Shown: piece by piece, positions 8,849 to 17,801 of the stretch
How positions within the stretch are numbered: position 1 is the stretch's first letter
How the letters are laid out: every line of letters starts with the position of its first letter
From: Elizabethkingia miricola
GTDB taxonomy: Bacteria > Bacteroidota > Bacteroidia > Flavobacteriales > Weeksellaceae
Reading direction: 5' to 3'
NCBI RefSeq assembly: GCF_001675285.1
Contig: NZ_LSGQ01000030.1
Coordinates: forward strand, 1 to 64,000
Length of the DNA: 64,000 nucleotides
Position numbers and translations under genes: made by a program
The notes under the pieces: generated by a model
Seen by the model: the letters and a program-made list of their open reading frames with translations, nothing else
Told to the model about the DNA's origin: nothing
Database searches by the model: none

Positions 8849-10131
8849 TTTTTTTCTTTATGTATATTTTCAGAGTTATTAAATTTACGATTGAGGTAGA
8901 AATATGAATACAGTACAGCTAATAAGGCTATTGCTGACAATATATAGGTACCCGAGCAGAAGAAATCTAACCAGGAGATTCCCCCGACGCTAAAGTTTTT
9001 GTACAACAGAACCAGCATACTTCCTAAATAACCGAAAGAATCGGCCAGGTAGATAAGGAATCCTGCATTCCCTTTAATTTTAAAAGCGGCTATAAACCGA
9101 TCAAAAAACAATGCATTGAAAGGTACATAGCATATATATAATCCAAAACCTGTTGCTACCATCCAGATAAAAGCTCCGATATGATGATACTGAAACAGCA
9201 AAGTAGAAGCGGCTAATGTTACTATTCCCAGCAATAGCAAATAATGGTAGATATATAATGCTTTAATATTATTCTTGATAAAATAGAGTGCTCCGAAAAT
9301 AAGAAGTACAATAAGCGAAACAACGATTTCGGATTTACTGTATACACTTACATCCCCTGTATAACCGATACTGTCCCAAAGCTCTCTTGCGAAATTATCC
9401 CGGAAGTCTCTAAAAGCTGTAAGCAATGTATAAAACAAAATAAGAAAACTAAAAGGCAGTGCAAACTGGCGAAACACTTTCTTCCTCTCCGTACGGTTCA
9501 TTGGTACACGTTCAGATTTTTCAGCAATATCCTCTGCTGTAGGAGCCGGAATTTTTTCCAGTAAAAAAATAAAAACCAGCAAGGGTAAAAGGAATAATGC
9601 ACCTGTTACTACAGGCATCCAAAACTCTGAAACACCCCAGTACTGCATTACCCACATTCCGACAGACTTCACAACACCACTGGAAACTATAAAGCTTGTA
9701 CAAAGAATAATGCCTAATATTTCGGTTGTTTTTCGACCTTCCAGATAGGAAAATACAATTCCCCAGATCATTCCCAACGGCAAACCATTCAGGAACATAA
9801 ATACTACATTATACGGAGCCGGAACGATTGCAAAAAGGAACAGTGCCAGCTCTGCCATCAGAATCAATCCCAGAAAATAGAATTTGCGCTTGTTAGGTGT
9901 GAGTTCCGATATTACTTTAATTCCGATAAACTTAGAAGTTGCATATCCCAGTACCTGCAGTAGAATAAGGGCGATTTTATAATCTACACCCCAAACCTGC
10001 AAATGATCGTAACGGGCAACTGTAAATGGCTTTCGGAAAGCATACATGCAAAAGTATGCTCCGAAAGCGGCTATTGAACTATATAAAAGAAAAGTAAATT
10101 GTTTTGTTTTATTCTCCTGTGATGATTTCAT
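8824..10131 (-). CDS. DUF5690-type inner-membrane transporter (MFS-like)
   Basis: This 435-residue protein has about twelve hydrophobic helices and an MFS-like layout (for example AAFGAYFCMYAFRKPF near the N-terminus and a charged central loop at about 205-225). It resembles the Bacteroidota DUF5690 family, whose substrate is unknown. As the first gene of the operon with the FAD oxidoreductase and the HAD hydrolase, it probably moves their substrate across the inner membrane after SusCD uptake. The C-terminus is short, basic and cytoplasmic. Confidence 0.75.
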   Translation of the reverse strand: MKSSQENKTKQFTFLLYSSIAAFGAYFCMYAFRKPFTVARYDHLQVWGVDYKIALILLQVLGYATSKFIGIKVISELTPNKRKFYFLGLILMAELALFLFAIVPAPYNVVFMFLNGLPLGMIWGIVFSYLEGRKTTEILGIILCTSFIVSSGVVKSVGMWVMQYWGVSEFWMPVVTGALFLLPLLVFIFLLEKIPAPTAEDIAEKSERVPMNRTERKKVFRQFALPFSFLILFYTLLTAFRDFRDNFARELWDSIGYTGDVSVYSKSEIVVSLIVLLIFGALYFIKNNIKALYIYHYLLLLGIVTLAASTLLFQYHHIGAFIWMVATGFGLYICYVPFNALFFDRFIAAFKIKGNAGFLIYLADSFGYLGSMLVLLYKNFSVGGISWLDFFCSGTYILSAIALLAVLYSYFYLNRKFNNSENIHKEKKWKTNLTL

Positions 10132-10238
10132 GGCTATGATATGTTAGTACATTTCATAAAAATGAAGTCCTCGGTATTATTGCATTTGTGATCCAAAACA
10201 ATAGCTCTAAAGAAATGGTTATTAGTTTTCATTTTTAC

Positions 10239-10284
10239 TATTTGTAAATTTTACGTACCAAAATTGATTAAATATTTACAAATA
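10239..10284. repeat. Inverted repeat, candidate operator
   Basis: A perfect 11-bp inverted repeat, TATTTGTAAAT (10239-10249) and ATTTACAAATA (10274-10284), with a 24-base spacer lies in the divergent region between the transporter operon and the TPR kinase. The symmetry and location suggest a regulator binding site. Which regulator uses it (XRE-cupin or the response regulator) is not known. Confidence 0.45.
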
Positions 10285-10412
10285 ATAACTTTTTAAGTAT
10301 TATAAAATTGTTAATCCAATATTAAATTTTCTTATTTCAGGGAACAGACAATTGCGGAATCACGACACAAAAGAAGTAGCCGGACTTTACTCAGAAATTC
10401 ATCTTTATTCTT

Positions 10413-10420
10413 TAAATTTG
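10413..10420 (+). promoter_or_regulatory. Candidate -7 box for the kinase operon
   Basis: TAAATTTG matches the Bacteroidota -7 consensus 47 bases upstream of the TTG start of the kinase gene. No clear -33 TTTG is seen at the right distance, so this may be an activator-dependent or false site. Confidence 0.3.
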
Positions 10421-10467
10421 TCACTCAAGCTGCCTTTTTTAGCCAAAGTACTTTAGCCCTATAAATT

Positions 10468-12156
10468 TTGAAACACTGTTTATTTTTCTTAATTACAGCT
10501 TTTTTTATTGCATCGTGTACTAAAACAACTAGTACCAAGGGCATAACGGCACCACACTCTATCCCAAACGCAGATTATGATAAAGCCTGGAAGTTTATTG
10601 ACAAAGGCGACGACAAAAACGGTTTTATCTATCTGGACAAAGCAAAAGATACCTATATAAAAGCCGGGGATAGTTTTTCTGCAGGAAAAAGCTTTGTAAA
10701 CATGGCTATTATTCAGGAGCGGGTAAGCGATAATATGGGAAGTATAGAAACCAGCATTACTGCATTAAAGTTTCTAAGCGAAAAGAACCCAAATCATCAC
10801 GGCTTCCTTTCCAGTAATTATAATAACATGGGCGTTGCCTCCAATAGTTTAAAAAACTATGCTGATGCTGAGAAATATTACAAGAAGGCTTATCAGTTTT
10901 CTCAGGATAAGATCGAAAAGATTATGATTATGAATAATCTGGCAAACTGCTATCATAATCAGAAAAAATATAGAGAAGCTGCTTCGGTATTCAAAAAAAT
11001 AAAAGACAGCCTTCAAACAAAAGACGATATCTATTATAAAATATCCTCTAACCTAGCTAAAACCTTATGGTATGAAAATACCAAGTACAATCCAACTCCT
11101 GTCTATCTGGAAGCTAAAAAATATTATACAAAGGAAAAAGATGACTGGGGGCTGGATGCTTCCTATGCTTATTTATCAGAATATTATCTTCACACCAACA
11201 AGGACTCTGCAATGTTTTACTCTAACAAGATGTATGATATTGCAAACAAACTAAAATCCCCTGTTGACAGACTGGAAGCCCTACAGAATATGATTGTACT
11301 GGAAAAGGGAGATCAGTCGAAGAAGCATTTTACAGAATATTATAAACTTTCGGACAGTATACAGGAAAGTAATAGTACCTACAAAAATCAGTTTGCGGCC
11401 ATACGATTTGAAAGTGATAAAAACCGCATAGCGAAGCTAAATCTGGAAAAAGATCTGGTACATAACCAATATAAAATAATTCGTCAGCAGGTTTTCATCT
11501 ATTCTGTATCGGGTGTACTTATACTTCTGCTGATTACCGGAATACTATGGTACAAACGGAGAAAAGCTAAACTGGAACTCCTGGCTCAGGATAAAATAAA
11601 AGAAGAACGGCTTATCCTTTCTAAAAAAGTGCATGATGTGGTTGCCAACGGGCTTTATCAGGTAATGTCCAGAATAGAATACAATGATGATTTTAGTAAG
11701 GATGAAATCCTAGATAAACTGGAAATGATGTATCAAAAATCCAGAGATATCTCCCATAATCCTTTATCTTCTTCTGAAAAGAAGTTTAAAGATCGTATCT
11801 CTGAATTATGTTTATCTTTCCAAAACAGCTCGCGAAGAATATTTGTGGTAGGAAACGAAGATGCTATATGGAATACTCTGAACACAGATATTAAGGAAGA
11901 AGTATTTCTTATACTGCAGGAATTTTTAGTAAATACAAAGAAACACAGCCAAGCCGACAGAGTTGTCATAAAATTCAGTTCTGAAGAAGGAAAATTTCAT
12001 CTCAGATATTCTGATAACGGAACCGGACTGGATGAAAAAGTTTCTCACAACAATGGATTACAAAGTATACAACAACGCACAACCCATATAAAAGGAATAT
12101 TACATATATTACCCAATGAAGGAAAAGGATTTCTGGCAGAGATCTCCATACCTTAA
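10468..12156 (+). CDS. TPR-containing sensor histidine kinase (HisKA_3/LytS-NarX-like)
   Basis: This 562-residue protein starts at TTG; the start is supported by a signal/lipobox region (MKHCLFFLITAFFIASC). A periplasmic TPR array spans about residues 30-320, followed by one transmembrane helix (about 342-362; VSGVLILLLITGILW). The phospho-acceptor region contains KKVHDVVANGLYQVMSRIE (His about residue 389), and the ATPase has the N-box QEFLVNTKKHS and the glycine box SDNGTGL. This is the common Bacteroidota TPR-kinase type that pairs with LuxR-like response regulators. The regulator gene follows 12 bp later. The signal sensed is unknown; the operon downstream is a plausible but unproven target. 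Confidence 0.88.
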   Translation: MKHCLFFLITAFFIASCTKTTSTKGITAPHSIPNADYDKAWKFIDKGDDKNGFIYLDKAKDTYIKAGDSFSAGKSFVNMAIIQERVSDNMGSIETSITALKFLSEKNPNHHGFLSSNYNNMGVASNSLKNYADAEKYYKKAYQFSQDKIEKIMIMNNLANCYHNQKKYREAASVFKKIKDSLQTKDDIYYKISSNLAKTLWYENTKYNPTPVYLEAKKYYTKEKDDWGLDASYAYLSEYYLHTNKDSAMFYSNKMYDIANKLKSPVDRLEALQNMIVLEKGDQSKKHFTEYYKLSDSIQESNSTYKNQFAAIRFESDKNRIAKLNLEKDLVHNQYKIIRQQVFIYSVSGVLILLLITGILWYKRRKAKLELLAQDKIKEERLILSKKVHDVVANGLYQVMSRIEYNDDFSKDEILDKLEMMYQKSRDISHNPLSSSEKKFKDRISELCLSFQNSSRRIFVVGNEDAIWNTLNTDIKEEVFLILQEFLVNTKKHSQADRVVIKFSSEEGKFHLRYSDNGTGLDEKVSHNNGLQSIQQRTTHIKGILHILPNEGKGFLAEISIP

Positions 12157-12168
12157 TGACAACAGATT

Positions 12169-12834
12169 ATGTTTAGAAAAATACTTATTGCCGAAGACCA
12201 TGAAAGTGCAAACCTTTCTGTACAGAAAACTCTGGAGGACTACCCCGCTTCGGCTACAGATTTTGTATATTATTGTGATGATGCTCTGGACAGAATTGAA
12301 AAATCGGTTCAGTTGAAAAATCCCTATGAATTACTCATCACAGATTTGTCTTTTGAAGAAGATCAGAATATACAAAGGATAAAATCGGGGTTTGAACTTA
12401 TCACCCTGGCTAAAAGTGTTGCACCAGATTTAGCTGTTATTGTATTTTCTGCAGAAAAGAGAGCCGGAATTATAGACTCTCTGTTCAAAGATTATGGCGT
12501 AGATGCCTATATTCACAAAGGCAGAACAGATGTAAAAGAACTCAGGCTGGCCATAGATGCCATATACAACGGAAAGAAATACCTCTCAGCGGATTCTCAG
12601 CAATCTTTGAAAGAGATTAATGCTTTCGAATTTTCTTCATTCGATGTAAAAGTTATTTCTCTTCTTGCAGAAGGCGTTCTGCAAAAGAATATCCCTATAT
12701 ATCTGCAGCAGGAAAACATCTCTCCAAGCAGCCTTAGCAGTGTAGAAAAACGTCTAAATATATTGAAAGATCAGCTTCAGGTAAACAACAACGAACAGCT
12801 TGTTGCTTTCTGTAAAGATCTGGGAATTATATAA
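12169..12834 (+). CDS. LuxR/NarL-like response regulator
   Basis: This 221-residue protein has a receiver domain (about residues 1-140) with the acidic pair E9/D10, phospho-acceptor Asp59 (LLITDLSF), Ser at SAEKR and the switch Lys in AYIHKG. The C-terminal part (about 155-221; FDVKVISLLAEGVLQKNIP then SSLSSVEKRLNIL) looks like a diverged LuxR/NarL helix-turn-helix. It is the partner of the preceding TPR kinase. A strong terminator follows about 110 bp downstream. Confidence 0.87.
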   Translation: MFRKILIAEDHESANLSVQKTLEDYPASATDFVYYCDDALDRIEKSVQLKNPYELLITDLSFEEDQNIQRIKSGFELITLAKSVAPDLAVIVFSAEKRAGIIDSLFKDYGVDAYIHKGRTDVKELRLAIDAIYNGKKYLSADSQQSLKEINAFEFSSFDVKVISLLAEGVLQKNIPIYLQQENISPSSLSSVEKRLNILKDQLQVNNNEQLVAFCKDLGII

Positions 12835-12845
12835 AAAACTGCTCC

Positions 12846-12863
12846 ATTACGGTTTCCCGTAAG
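12846..12863 (+). other. Small hairpin in the 3' leader after the response regulator
   Basis: TTACGG and CCGTAA can pair around GTTTC just after the response regulator stop. About 80 further transcribed bases precede the strong terminator, so the transcript has a longish structured 3' end. It might be a 3'-derived small RNA, but I do not recognise a known family. Confidence 0.3.
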
Positions 12864-12941
12864 GCTATACAAAATTTCATTCTTAATTTTGCGGCTGAAT
12901 ACAAATGCAGAAAAGTATAATTCTAAATTCATTTCCTATAG

Positions 12942-12970
12942 AGCCCGTCATTATTTTTTAATGACGGGCT
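12942..12970 (+). terminator. Strong rho-independent terminator
   Basis: A perfect 12-bp stem, AGCCCGTCATTA and TAATGACGGGCT, with a 5-T loop is followed by TTTTTTATT. It ends the kinase/response-regulator transcript and separates it from the ATP-grasp operon. Confidence 0.92.
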
Positions 12971-13239
12971 TTTTTATTATCAGAAATATTCTTTTTTCTG
13001 AAAAACAATCTCTTTAAAAAACATAAACAATTTATTATCAGTAACCAACTTATAAAATATTAAATCTGTTTATTCATAAGTATTACAGAGGTTTCCATCT
13101 CTATTTTTCCAATTTTAGTTTAATGTAAATTCAATCTAAAAAAACAGATTTAAAAAGTGAAATAATATTAATTTAACCCGATAAACATTACTATTTTCTA
13201 AATAAACACCTATTTAAAACAAAAATAAACTATAAAGCA

Positions 13240-13269
13240 TTGCATAATTGTATTTTTTATTTAACTTTA
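13240..13269 (+). promoter_or_regulatory. Candidate promoter of the ATP-grasp operon
   Basis: TTGC, 18 bases, then TAACTTTA is an approximate Bacteroidota promoter 38 bases upstream of the first gene. The rest of 12975-13306 is extremely AT-rich and shows no reading frame, so the promoter region must lie here. Confidence 0.3.
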
Positions 13270-13306
13270 AGAGAATTAAACAATTCAGCACAAAAACACA
13301 ATTCTG

Positions 13307-14434
13307 ATGAAGTTTTATTTAAAAACAGACAAAAACGATGAAAGAACGATATTCATCACCGGGAATTTTAACAACTGGAATCCACGGGACAAAAACTATA
13401 GCCTCCAAAAGACTAAAGACGGATACTTTATAGAAATCAGCGATGATAAATTGCCTTCCGAAGTAGAATATAAATTTACCAAAGGAGGCTGGGAAAATGT
13501 AGAGATGGATAACGATGGGCATTTCACTTCCAACAGAAAAGTAAAAAAACAAGCGAAAAAGGCTGAAGATATTGTTGAAGACTGGCGTCTGAATTGGGCT
13601 CCGTTTAAAGAACAGTATTTTCCAAAGATAGAACTGATCTCCGAAAACTTCTATATACCACAACTGAATAAAACCCGAAAAGTATGGGCTCTTCTTCCTT
13701 ATGACTATGAAACCTCTCAAAAAAGCTATCCAGTACTCTATCTGCAGGATGCACAAAATTTATTTAATGAGGGAAGTGCTTATGGTAACTGGGAAATAGA
13801 TAAGAAACTTTCTCTTCTGGCGGAATACGGAATTGGTGATATTATAATTATAGCTGTAGAGCATGGAAGCCAGGACCGTATTCAGGAATATGTATTCGAA
13901 GATGAAAACAAATTTGCCGTAAAAGCCGAGGGCAAAAAGTATATCCGTTTTATTACTGACACACTGAAACCATATGTAGACCAAAACTTCCGGACCATGC
14001 CAGATAGAGAACATACCGGAATTGGGGGAAGCTCATTAGGTGCACTTATCAGTATCTATGGCGGTTTTTTATATCCTGAAGTCTATTCCAAACTGATGCT
14101 GTTCTCACCATCATTATGGTTAAATCCTAATAATAATTTCCCGATGCTTAGTTTCCACCAGCCTTACCACACCAAAGTATATATCTATGGCGGCGAACTG
14201 GAAGGATCTGATATGGTAAAACGAATTAATCTGTTTAAAATAGCCATGAAGCGCTGGGAAGAAAGTAAGTCTATAGAATTTGATATCAGAACCAGCATAC
14301 ACCCGGAAGGGAAACATCAGGAATTCTACTGGTCTCAGGAATTTCCAAGAGCATTAGAATGGTTATTCTTCGATAAGCTGGAAAACCCTAAAGAAAGAAA
14401 GAGAAAATACAATAAAGCGAAACAAAATGTCTGA
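13307..14434 (+). CDS. CBM48-like domain plus alpha/beta-hydrolase esterase
   Basis: This 375-residue protein has an N-terminal E-set domain resembling CBM48/AMPK glycogen-binding modules (about residues 1-85; FITGNFNNWNPRDKNYSL). A putative esterase domain (PF00756 type, about 110-360) has the nucleophile elbow GGSSLG (Ser about 242) and a likely catalytic His in EGKHQE (about 335). No signal peptide is present, so it should act in the cytoplasm. It is the first gene of an eight-gene operon and overlaps the aminopeptidase gene by 8 bp. In context it may hydrolyse or transfer an ester of the pathway product, or remove a carrier. The sugar-binding role of the N-terminal domain is not established. 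Confidence 0.8.
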   Translation: MKFYLKTDKNDERTIFITGNFNNWNPRDKNYSLQKTKDGYFIEISDDKLPSEVEYKFTKGGWENVEMDNDGHFTSNRKVKKQAKKAEDIVEDWRLNWAPFKEQYFPKIELISENFYIPQLNKTRKVWALLPYDYETSQKSYPVLYLQDAQNLFNEGSAYGNWEIDKKLSLLAEYGIGDIIIIAVEHGSQDRIQEYVFEDENKFAVKAEGKKYIRFITDTLKPYVDQNFRTMPDREHTGIGGSSLGALISIYGGFLYPEVYSKLMLFSPSLWLNPNNNFPMLSFHQPYHTKVYIYGGELEGSDMVKRINLFKIAMKRWEESKSIEFDIRTSIHPEGKHQEFYWSQEFPRALEWLFFDKLENPKERKRKYNKAKQNV

Positions 14435-15803
14435 CACTACCCAACATATTTATATTTACTCAGAATCTTCATGGAAAGACAATCTACATCTTTTTCCTGG
14501 TTCTTTACATTCATTTTTTTCAGGGAAAAAGAATGAGAGTTTCGTGGTGGCCTCAGATAATGAAACCTCCTTGTTAATAGGTATTGGAGATTCATATACA
14601 GGAAACAATCTTACAGATGTTGGTCAGAAGTTTTCTTATGATTACAGGGAAAAGTTATCCGCAAAAACTACATTCTTACATGCTGATATTTTAAGTTCTC
14701 AGGAAATCGAAGATCTCTTATTAGGATTTTATCTGGGAACCTATCAGTATCCTTTTCAGGCAACACATCCGCTATGGAATCCTGAATTCCGATGGGCAAA
14801 TATTGAACAATTTAATGAAAAATATGCCCGAATAAAGGCTATTTGCAAAGGTCAGTTTATTTGTATGGATTGGCTGAACAAACCTGCTAATTTTAAAAAA
14901 GCACCACAGCTAAGTAATTTTATACAGGATAAAGCTCAGGAGTACAACTTCAATCTTACTACATATAACCGCAAACAATGCGAAAAGCTTGGACTTGGAG
15001 CTTTTCTGGCAGTTAACCAGGGCAGCCATCAAGAAGCAGCTTTCACTATTATAGAATATAAATCTGAAAAAGAAAATGCTCCAACAATAGGTCTGGTAGG
15101 CAAATGTGTATTATTTGATACAGGTGGAATCTCTATAAAACCAGCTGCCAATCTGCACTATATGAAAAGCGATATGGGTGGAGCTACTGCCGTTCTGGGC
15201 ACATTGATAGCCGCTGCAGAAATGCATTTACCCGTCAATATTACAGCTATACTTCCGATTACCGACAACGCTGTTTCCAACAATGCTTACCTCCCGAGTG
15301 ATGTGATTACTGCCTACAACGGCAAAACAATAGAAGTGATAGATACTGATGCCGAGGGTCGGATGACTCTTGCAGACGGGCTTAGCTATCTTTCAAAAAA
15401 TTATAAAACCGATTATCTGATCGATCTGGCGACTCTTACAGGAAGTGCTGTACGAATGTTCGGAACAACTTGCGGAGCTCTTTTTTCAAACGATAGAAGT
15501 TTGCAGGTACAGCTAGAGGAATCCGGACAGAAAACAGGACAGCGTCTCTGGAGTCTTCCATTATGGGAAGATTGGGAAGACGAGATTAAATCGGATGTAG
15601 CCAATTTAAAAAATATTTCACTGAAACCTGTAGGCGATTGTATAGTTGCCGCTACTTTCTTAAAGCATTTTATCAACGACCATCCTAAATGGGCACACCT
15701 GGATATCGCTGCCATGTGTTTCGGGAATGTAATCTATGCAAAAGAGAAAGCAGCCACTGGTTATGGTGTAAGACTCCTAATAGACTTTATAGAAAAATTG
15801 TAA
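14427..15803 (+). CDS. M17 leucyl-aminopeptidase-family metallopeptidase
   Basis: This 458-residue protein shows the M17 catalytic core: GKCVLFDTGGISIKP (about 224-238), YMKSDMGGA (metal Asp) and the signature DTDAEGR (about 307-313; usually NTDAEGR). The metal-binding Lys, Asp and Glu residues are all retained, so activity is expected. The N-terminal domain is diverged from PepA. Its place in an ATP-grasp/COG2170 operon suggests a dedicated peptidase that trims or recycles the amide-linked product rather than a housekeeping enzyme. It starts inside the preceding gene. Confidence 0.88.
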   Translation: MSDTTQHIYIYSESSWKDNLHLFPGSLHSFFSGKKNESFVVASDNETSLLIGIGDSYTGNNLTDVGQKFSYDYREKLSAKTTFLHADILSSQEIEDLLLGFYLGTYQYPFQATHPLWNPEFRWANIEQFNEKYARIKAICKGQFICMDWLNKPANFKKAPQLSNFIQDKAQEYNFNLTTYNRKQCEKLGLGAFLAVNQGSHQEAAFTIIEYKSEKENAPTIGLVGKCVLFDTGGISIKPAANLHYMKSDMGGATAVLGTLIAAAEMHLPVNITAILPITDNAVSNNAYLPSDVITAYNGKTIEVIDTDAEGRMTLADGLSYLSKNYKTDYLIDLATLTGSAVRMFGTTCGALFSNDRSLQVQLEESGQKTGQRLWSLPLWEDWEDEIKSDVANLKNISLKPVGDCIVAATFLKHFINDHPKWAHLDIAAMCFGNVIYAKEKAATGYGVRLLIDFIEKL

Positions 15804-15820
15804 AAAACTAAAAACACAAG

Positions 15821-17026
15821 ATGAAAACATTCGTTTGCCTTTCCAGCTATTACAAAGGCTATGATTTTATGGATGAATGCAAAAAGCTGGGCAATAAAGT
15901 CATCCTGATTACTTCCGAAAGCCTGAAAGAAAAAAACTGGCCCTGGCATGCCATAGACGAGGTATACTACATGCCGGAAACCCAACCTTCAGTCTGGAAC
16001 TCCGACCATATGATACAGGGATTTGCCTATCTTATGAAAATCCACAATATAGATACCGTTATCGCTTTAGACGATTTCGATGTGGAAAAGGCTGCGCTAA
16101 TTCGGGAAACCTTCCGTATACAGGGAATGGGACAAACCACTTACCGTTACTTCAGAGATAAACTGGCCATGCGCCAGATGGCAAAGGACAGCGGAATTAA
16201 TATCCCTCCTTTTGCTCCGGTTTTTAACGATAGTGTTATTGCAAAGTTTATTGAAGAAAACCCTGCACCATGGGTTCTTAAACCGCGCTCCGAAGCGTCT
16301 GCAAGTGGTATAAAAAAAATACGTTCAGCAGAAGAACTCTGGAAGGTAATGGAAACACTTGGTGAAGACCGCATTCATTTTTTGTTGGAAGTTTTTAAAC
16401 CGGGAGATGTTTTCCACGTCGATTGTTTAGTTTATAACAAAGAAATTAAATTTATTTCCTGCTCCAAGTACCTTTCTCCACCTATGGCGGTATCGCATGA
16501 CGGCGGCATCTTCCGAACCAAGACACTTGCAGAAAATTCAGAAGACTTTAAAGGTCTGGCAGAAATAAATCAACAGGTTCTTTCCAAATTTGGGATTGTA
16601 CATGGTGCTACTCATTCGGAATTTATTAAAAGTAATGAAGACGGGAAGTTCTACTTTCTGGAAACATCTTCCCGTGTAGGTGGCGCTCATATTCCGGATA
16701 TGGTGGAAGCTTCAACCAAAGTCAACCTTTGGCGGGAATGGGTGAAAATTGAAACAGATGTCCTCAATAAGAACAAATATGATCTTAGTTACGATAGAAA
16801 CTATTTTTCAGGGCTCATCATAGCACTGGCAAAAGATAAGCATCCGGACATTACCGATTTCCAAAGAGAAGAATTGATAAAGTCTCTAAATCTGGAACAT
16901 CACGTCAGCCTTCTGTACAGGTCAGATTCTGCAGAAAAGATAACTGAAGCTCTGGATGATGCTGCGGAAAAAATATATACACATCACCTTAATATCCTTC
17001 CGCCACAGGCAAAACCAACATCCTAA
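15821..17026 (+). CDS. ATP-grasp carboxylate-amine ligase (first)
   Basis: This 401-residue protein has a pre-ATP-grasp domain (about 1-110), an ATP-binding segment PWVLKPRSEASASGIKKI (about 150-168) and the Mg-binding segment ETSSRVGGAHIPD (about 280), typical of the carbamoyl-phosphate-synthase-like/biotin-carboxylase-like ATP-grasp group. Such enzymes join a carboxylate to an amine through an acyl phosphate. It lies 17 bp after the aminopeptidase gene, with the leader CTAAAAACACAAG just before the ATG. The substrate is unknown. Confidence 0.85.
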   Translation: MKTFVCLSSYYKGYDFMDECKKLGNKVILITSESLKEKNWPWHAIDEVYYMPETQPSVWNSDHMIQGFAYLMKIHNIDTVIALDDFDVEKAALIRETFRIQGMGQTTYRYFRDKLAMRQMAKDSGINIPPFAPVFNDSVIAKFIEENPAPWVLKPRSEASASGIKKIRSAEELWKVMETLGEDRIHFLLEVFKPGDVFHVDCLVYNKEIKFISCSKYLSPPMAVSHDGGIFRTKTLAENSEDFKGLAEINQQVLSKFGIVHGATHSEFIKSNEDGKFYFLETSSRVGGAHIPDMVEASTKVNLWREWVKIETDVLNKNKYDLSYDRNYFSGLIIALAKDKHPDITDFQREELIKSLNLEHHVSLLYRSDSAEKITEALDDAAEKIYTHHLNILPPQAKPTS

Positions 17027-17043
17027 ACACTAAAAACACAAAT

Positions 17044-17757
17044 ATGCCACAGGTAGAATACACAGACTACTATTCCCATATTTTAGGGAGAAAAATAAAT
17101 ATCCAGATAACGGGGCATTTCGGACATCCTATTATTATGTTCCCAACATCACAAGGAAGTCTTACCCAGAATTCAGATTTTCATCTTAACGGATCTATAG
17201 ATCACTTCACCGACAGTGGAAAAGTAAAGTTATTTAATCTGGAAACATTGGACAAAGAGAACTTCTACAACGATAATATTTCTCCTCAGGAAAGAATATG
17301 GCGTTATGAGAACTACGTTCAGTTTCTTATCCGGGAATATATCCCATTTATCCAGAAAACTCATCAGGTACATCGTGTAGCTATTGCAGGTTGTAGCTTT
17401 GGTGCCTATCATGCTGCTAATTTTGCATTCCGCTATCCGGATGTAATCTCCCACCTTATAGCGATGTCCGGAGCTTTCTCTATCCGGAACTTCATGGATG
17501 GTTTCAGCAATGATACCGTTTATTTCAATTGTCCTGAAGAATTTATGCGGGATGATGCTTCCTGGAAATTCGGGCATATGCATATTGTTCTCAGCACTTC
17601 CGATCAGGATGTTTGTCTGGACAAAAATATTCGAATGTCCAACATTCTACGCTCTAAGGGGATTAATCACTGGTACGATGAAGCTAAATGGATTAATCAT
17701 GACTGGCCGCTGTGGAGGATGGTTTTCCCAAAATTTATAAGTGCTTATTTCTCATAA
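17044..17757 (+). CDS. Esterase-D-like alpha/beta hydrolase
   Basis: This 237-residue single-domain protein has the nucleophile elbow GCSFGAY (Ser about 118) and a probable catalytic His in NHDWPLW near the C-terminus. It has no signal peptide. It resembles the putative-esterase (PF00756) proteins that recur beside ATP-grasp genes. With the esterase at the head of the operon it gives the pathway two hydrolases, which hints at ester- or thioester-linked intermediates (inference). It lies 17 bp after the previous gene with a similar A-rich leader. Confidence 0.8.
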   Translation: MPQVEYTDYYSHILGRKINIQITGHFGHPIIMFPTSQGSLTQNSDFHLNGSIDHFTDSGKVKLFNLETLDKENFYNDNISPQERIWRYENYVQFLIREYIPFIQKTHQVHRVAIAGCSFGAYHAANFAFRYPDVISHLIAMSGAFSIRNFMDGFSNDTVYFNCPEEFMRDDASWKFGHMHIVLSTSDQDVCLDKNIRMSNILRSKGINHWYDEAKWINHDWPLWRMVFPKFISAYFS

Positions 17758-17801
17758 AAACACGATTAACTAAAATATTAACTACTCAAAAAAATACAAT
17801 T

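Noticed and set aside
13319-13756. 145-codon antisense frame under the CBM48-esterase gene
   Set aside because: Composition (Phe/Ile rich, no motifs) is that of a reverse frame of a real gene.
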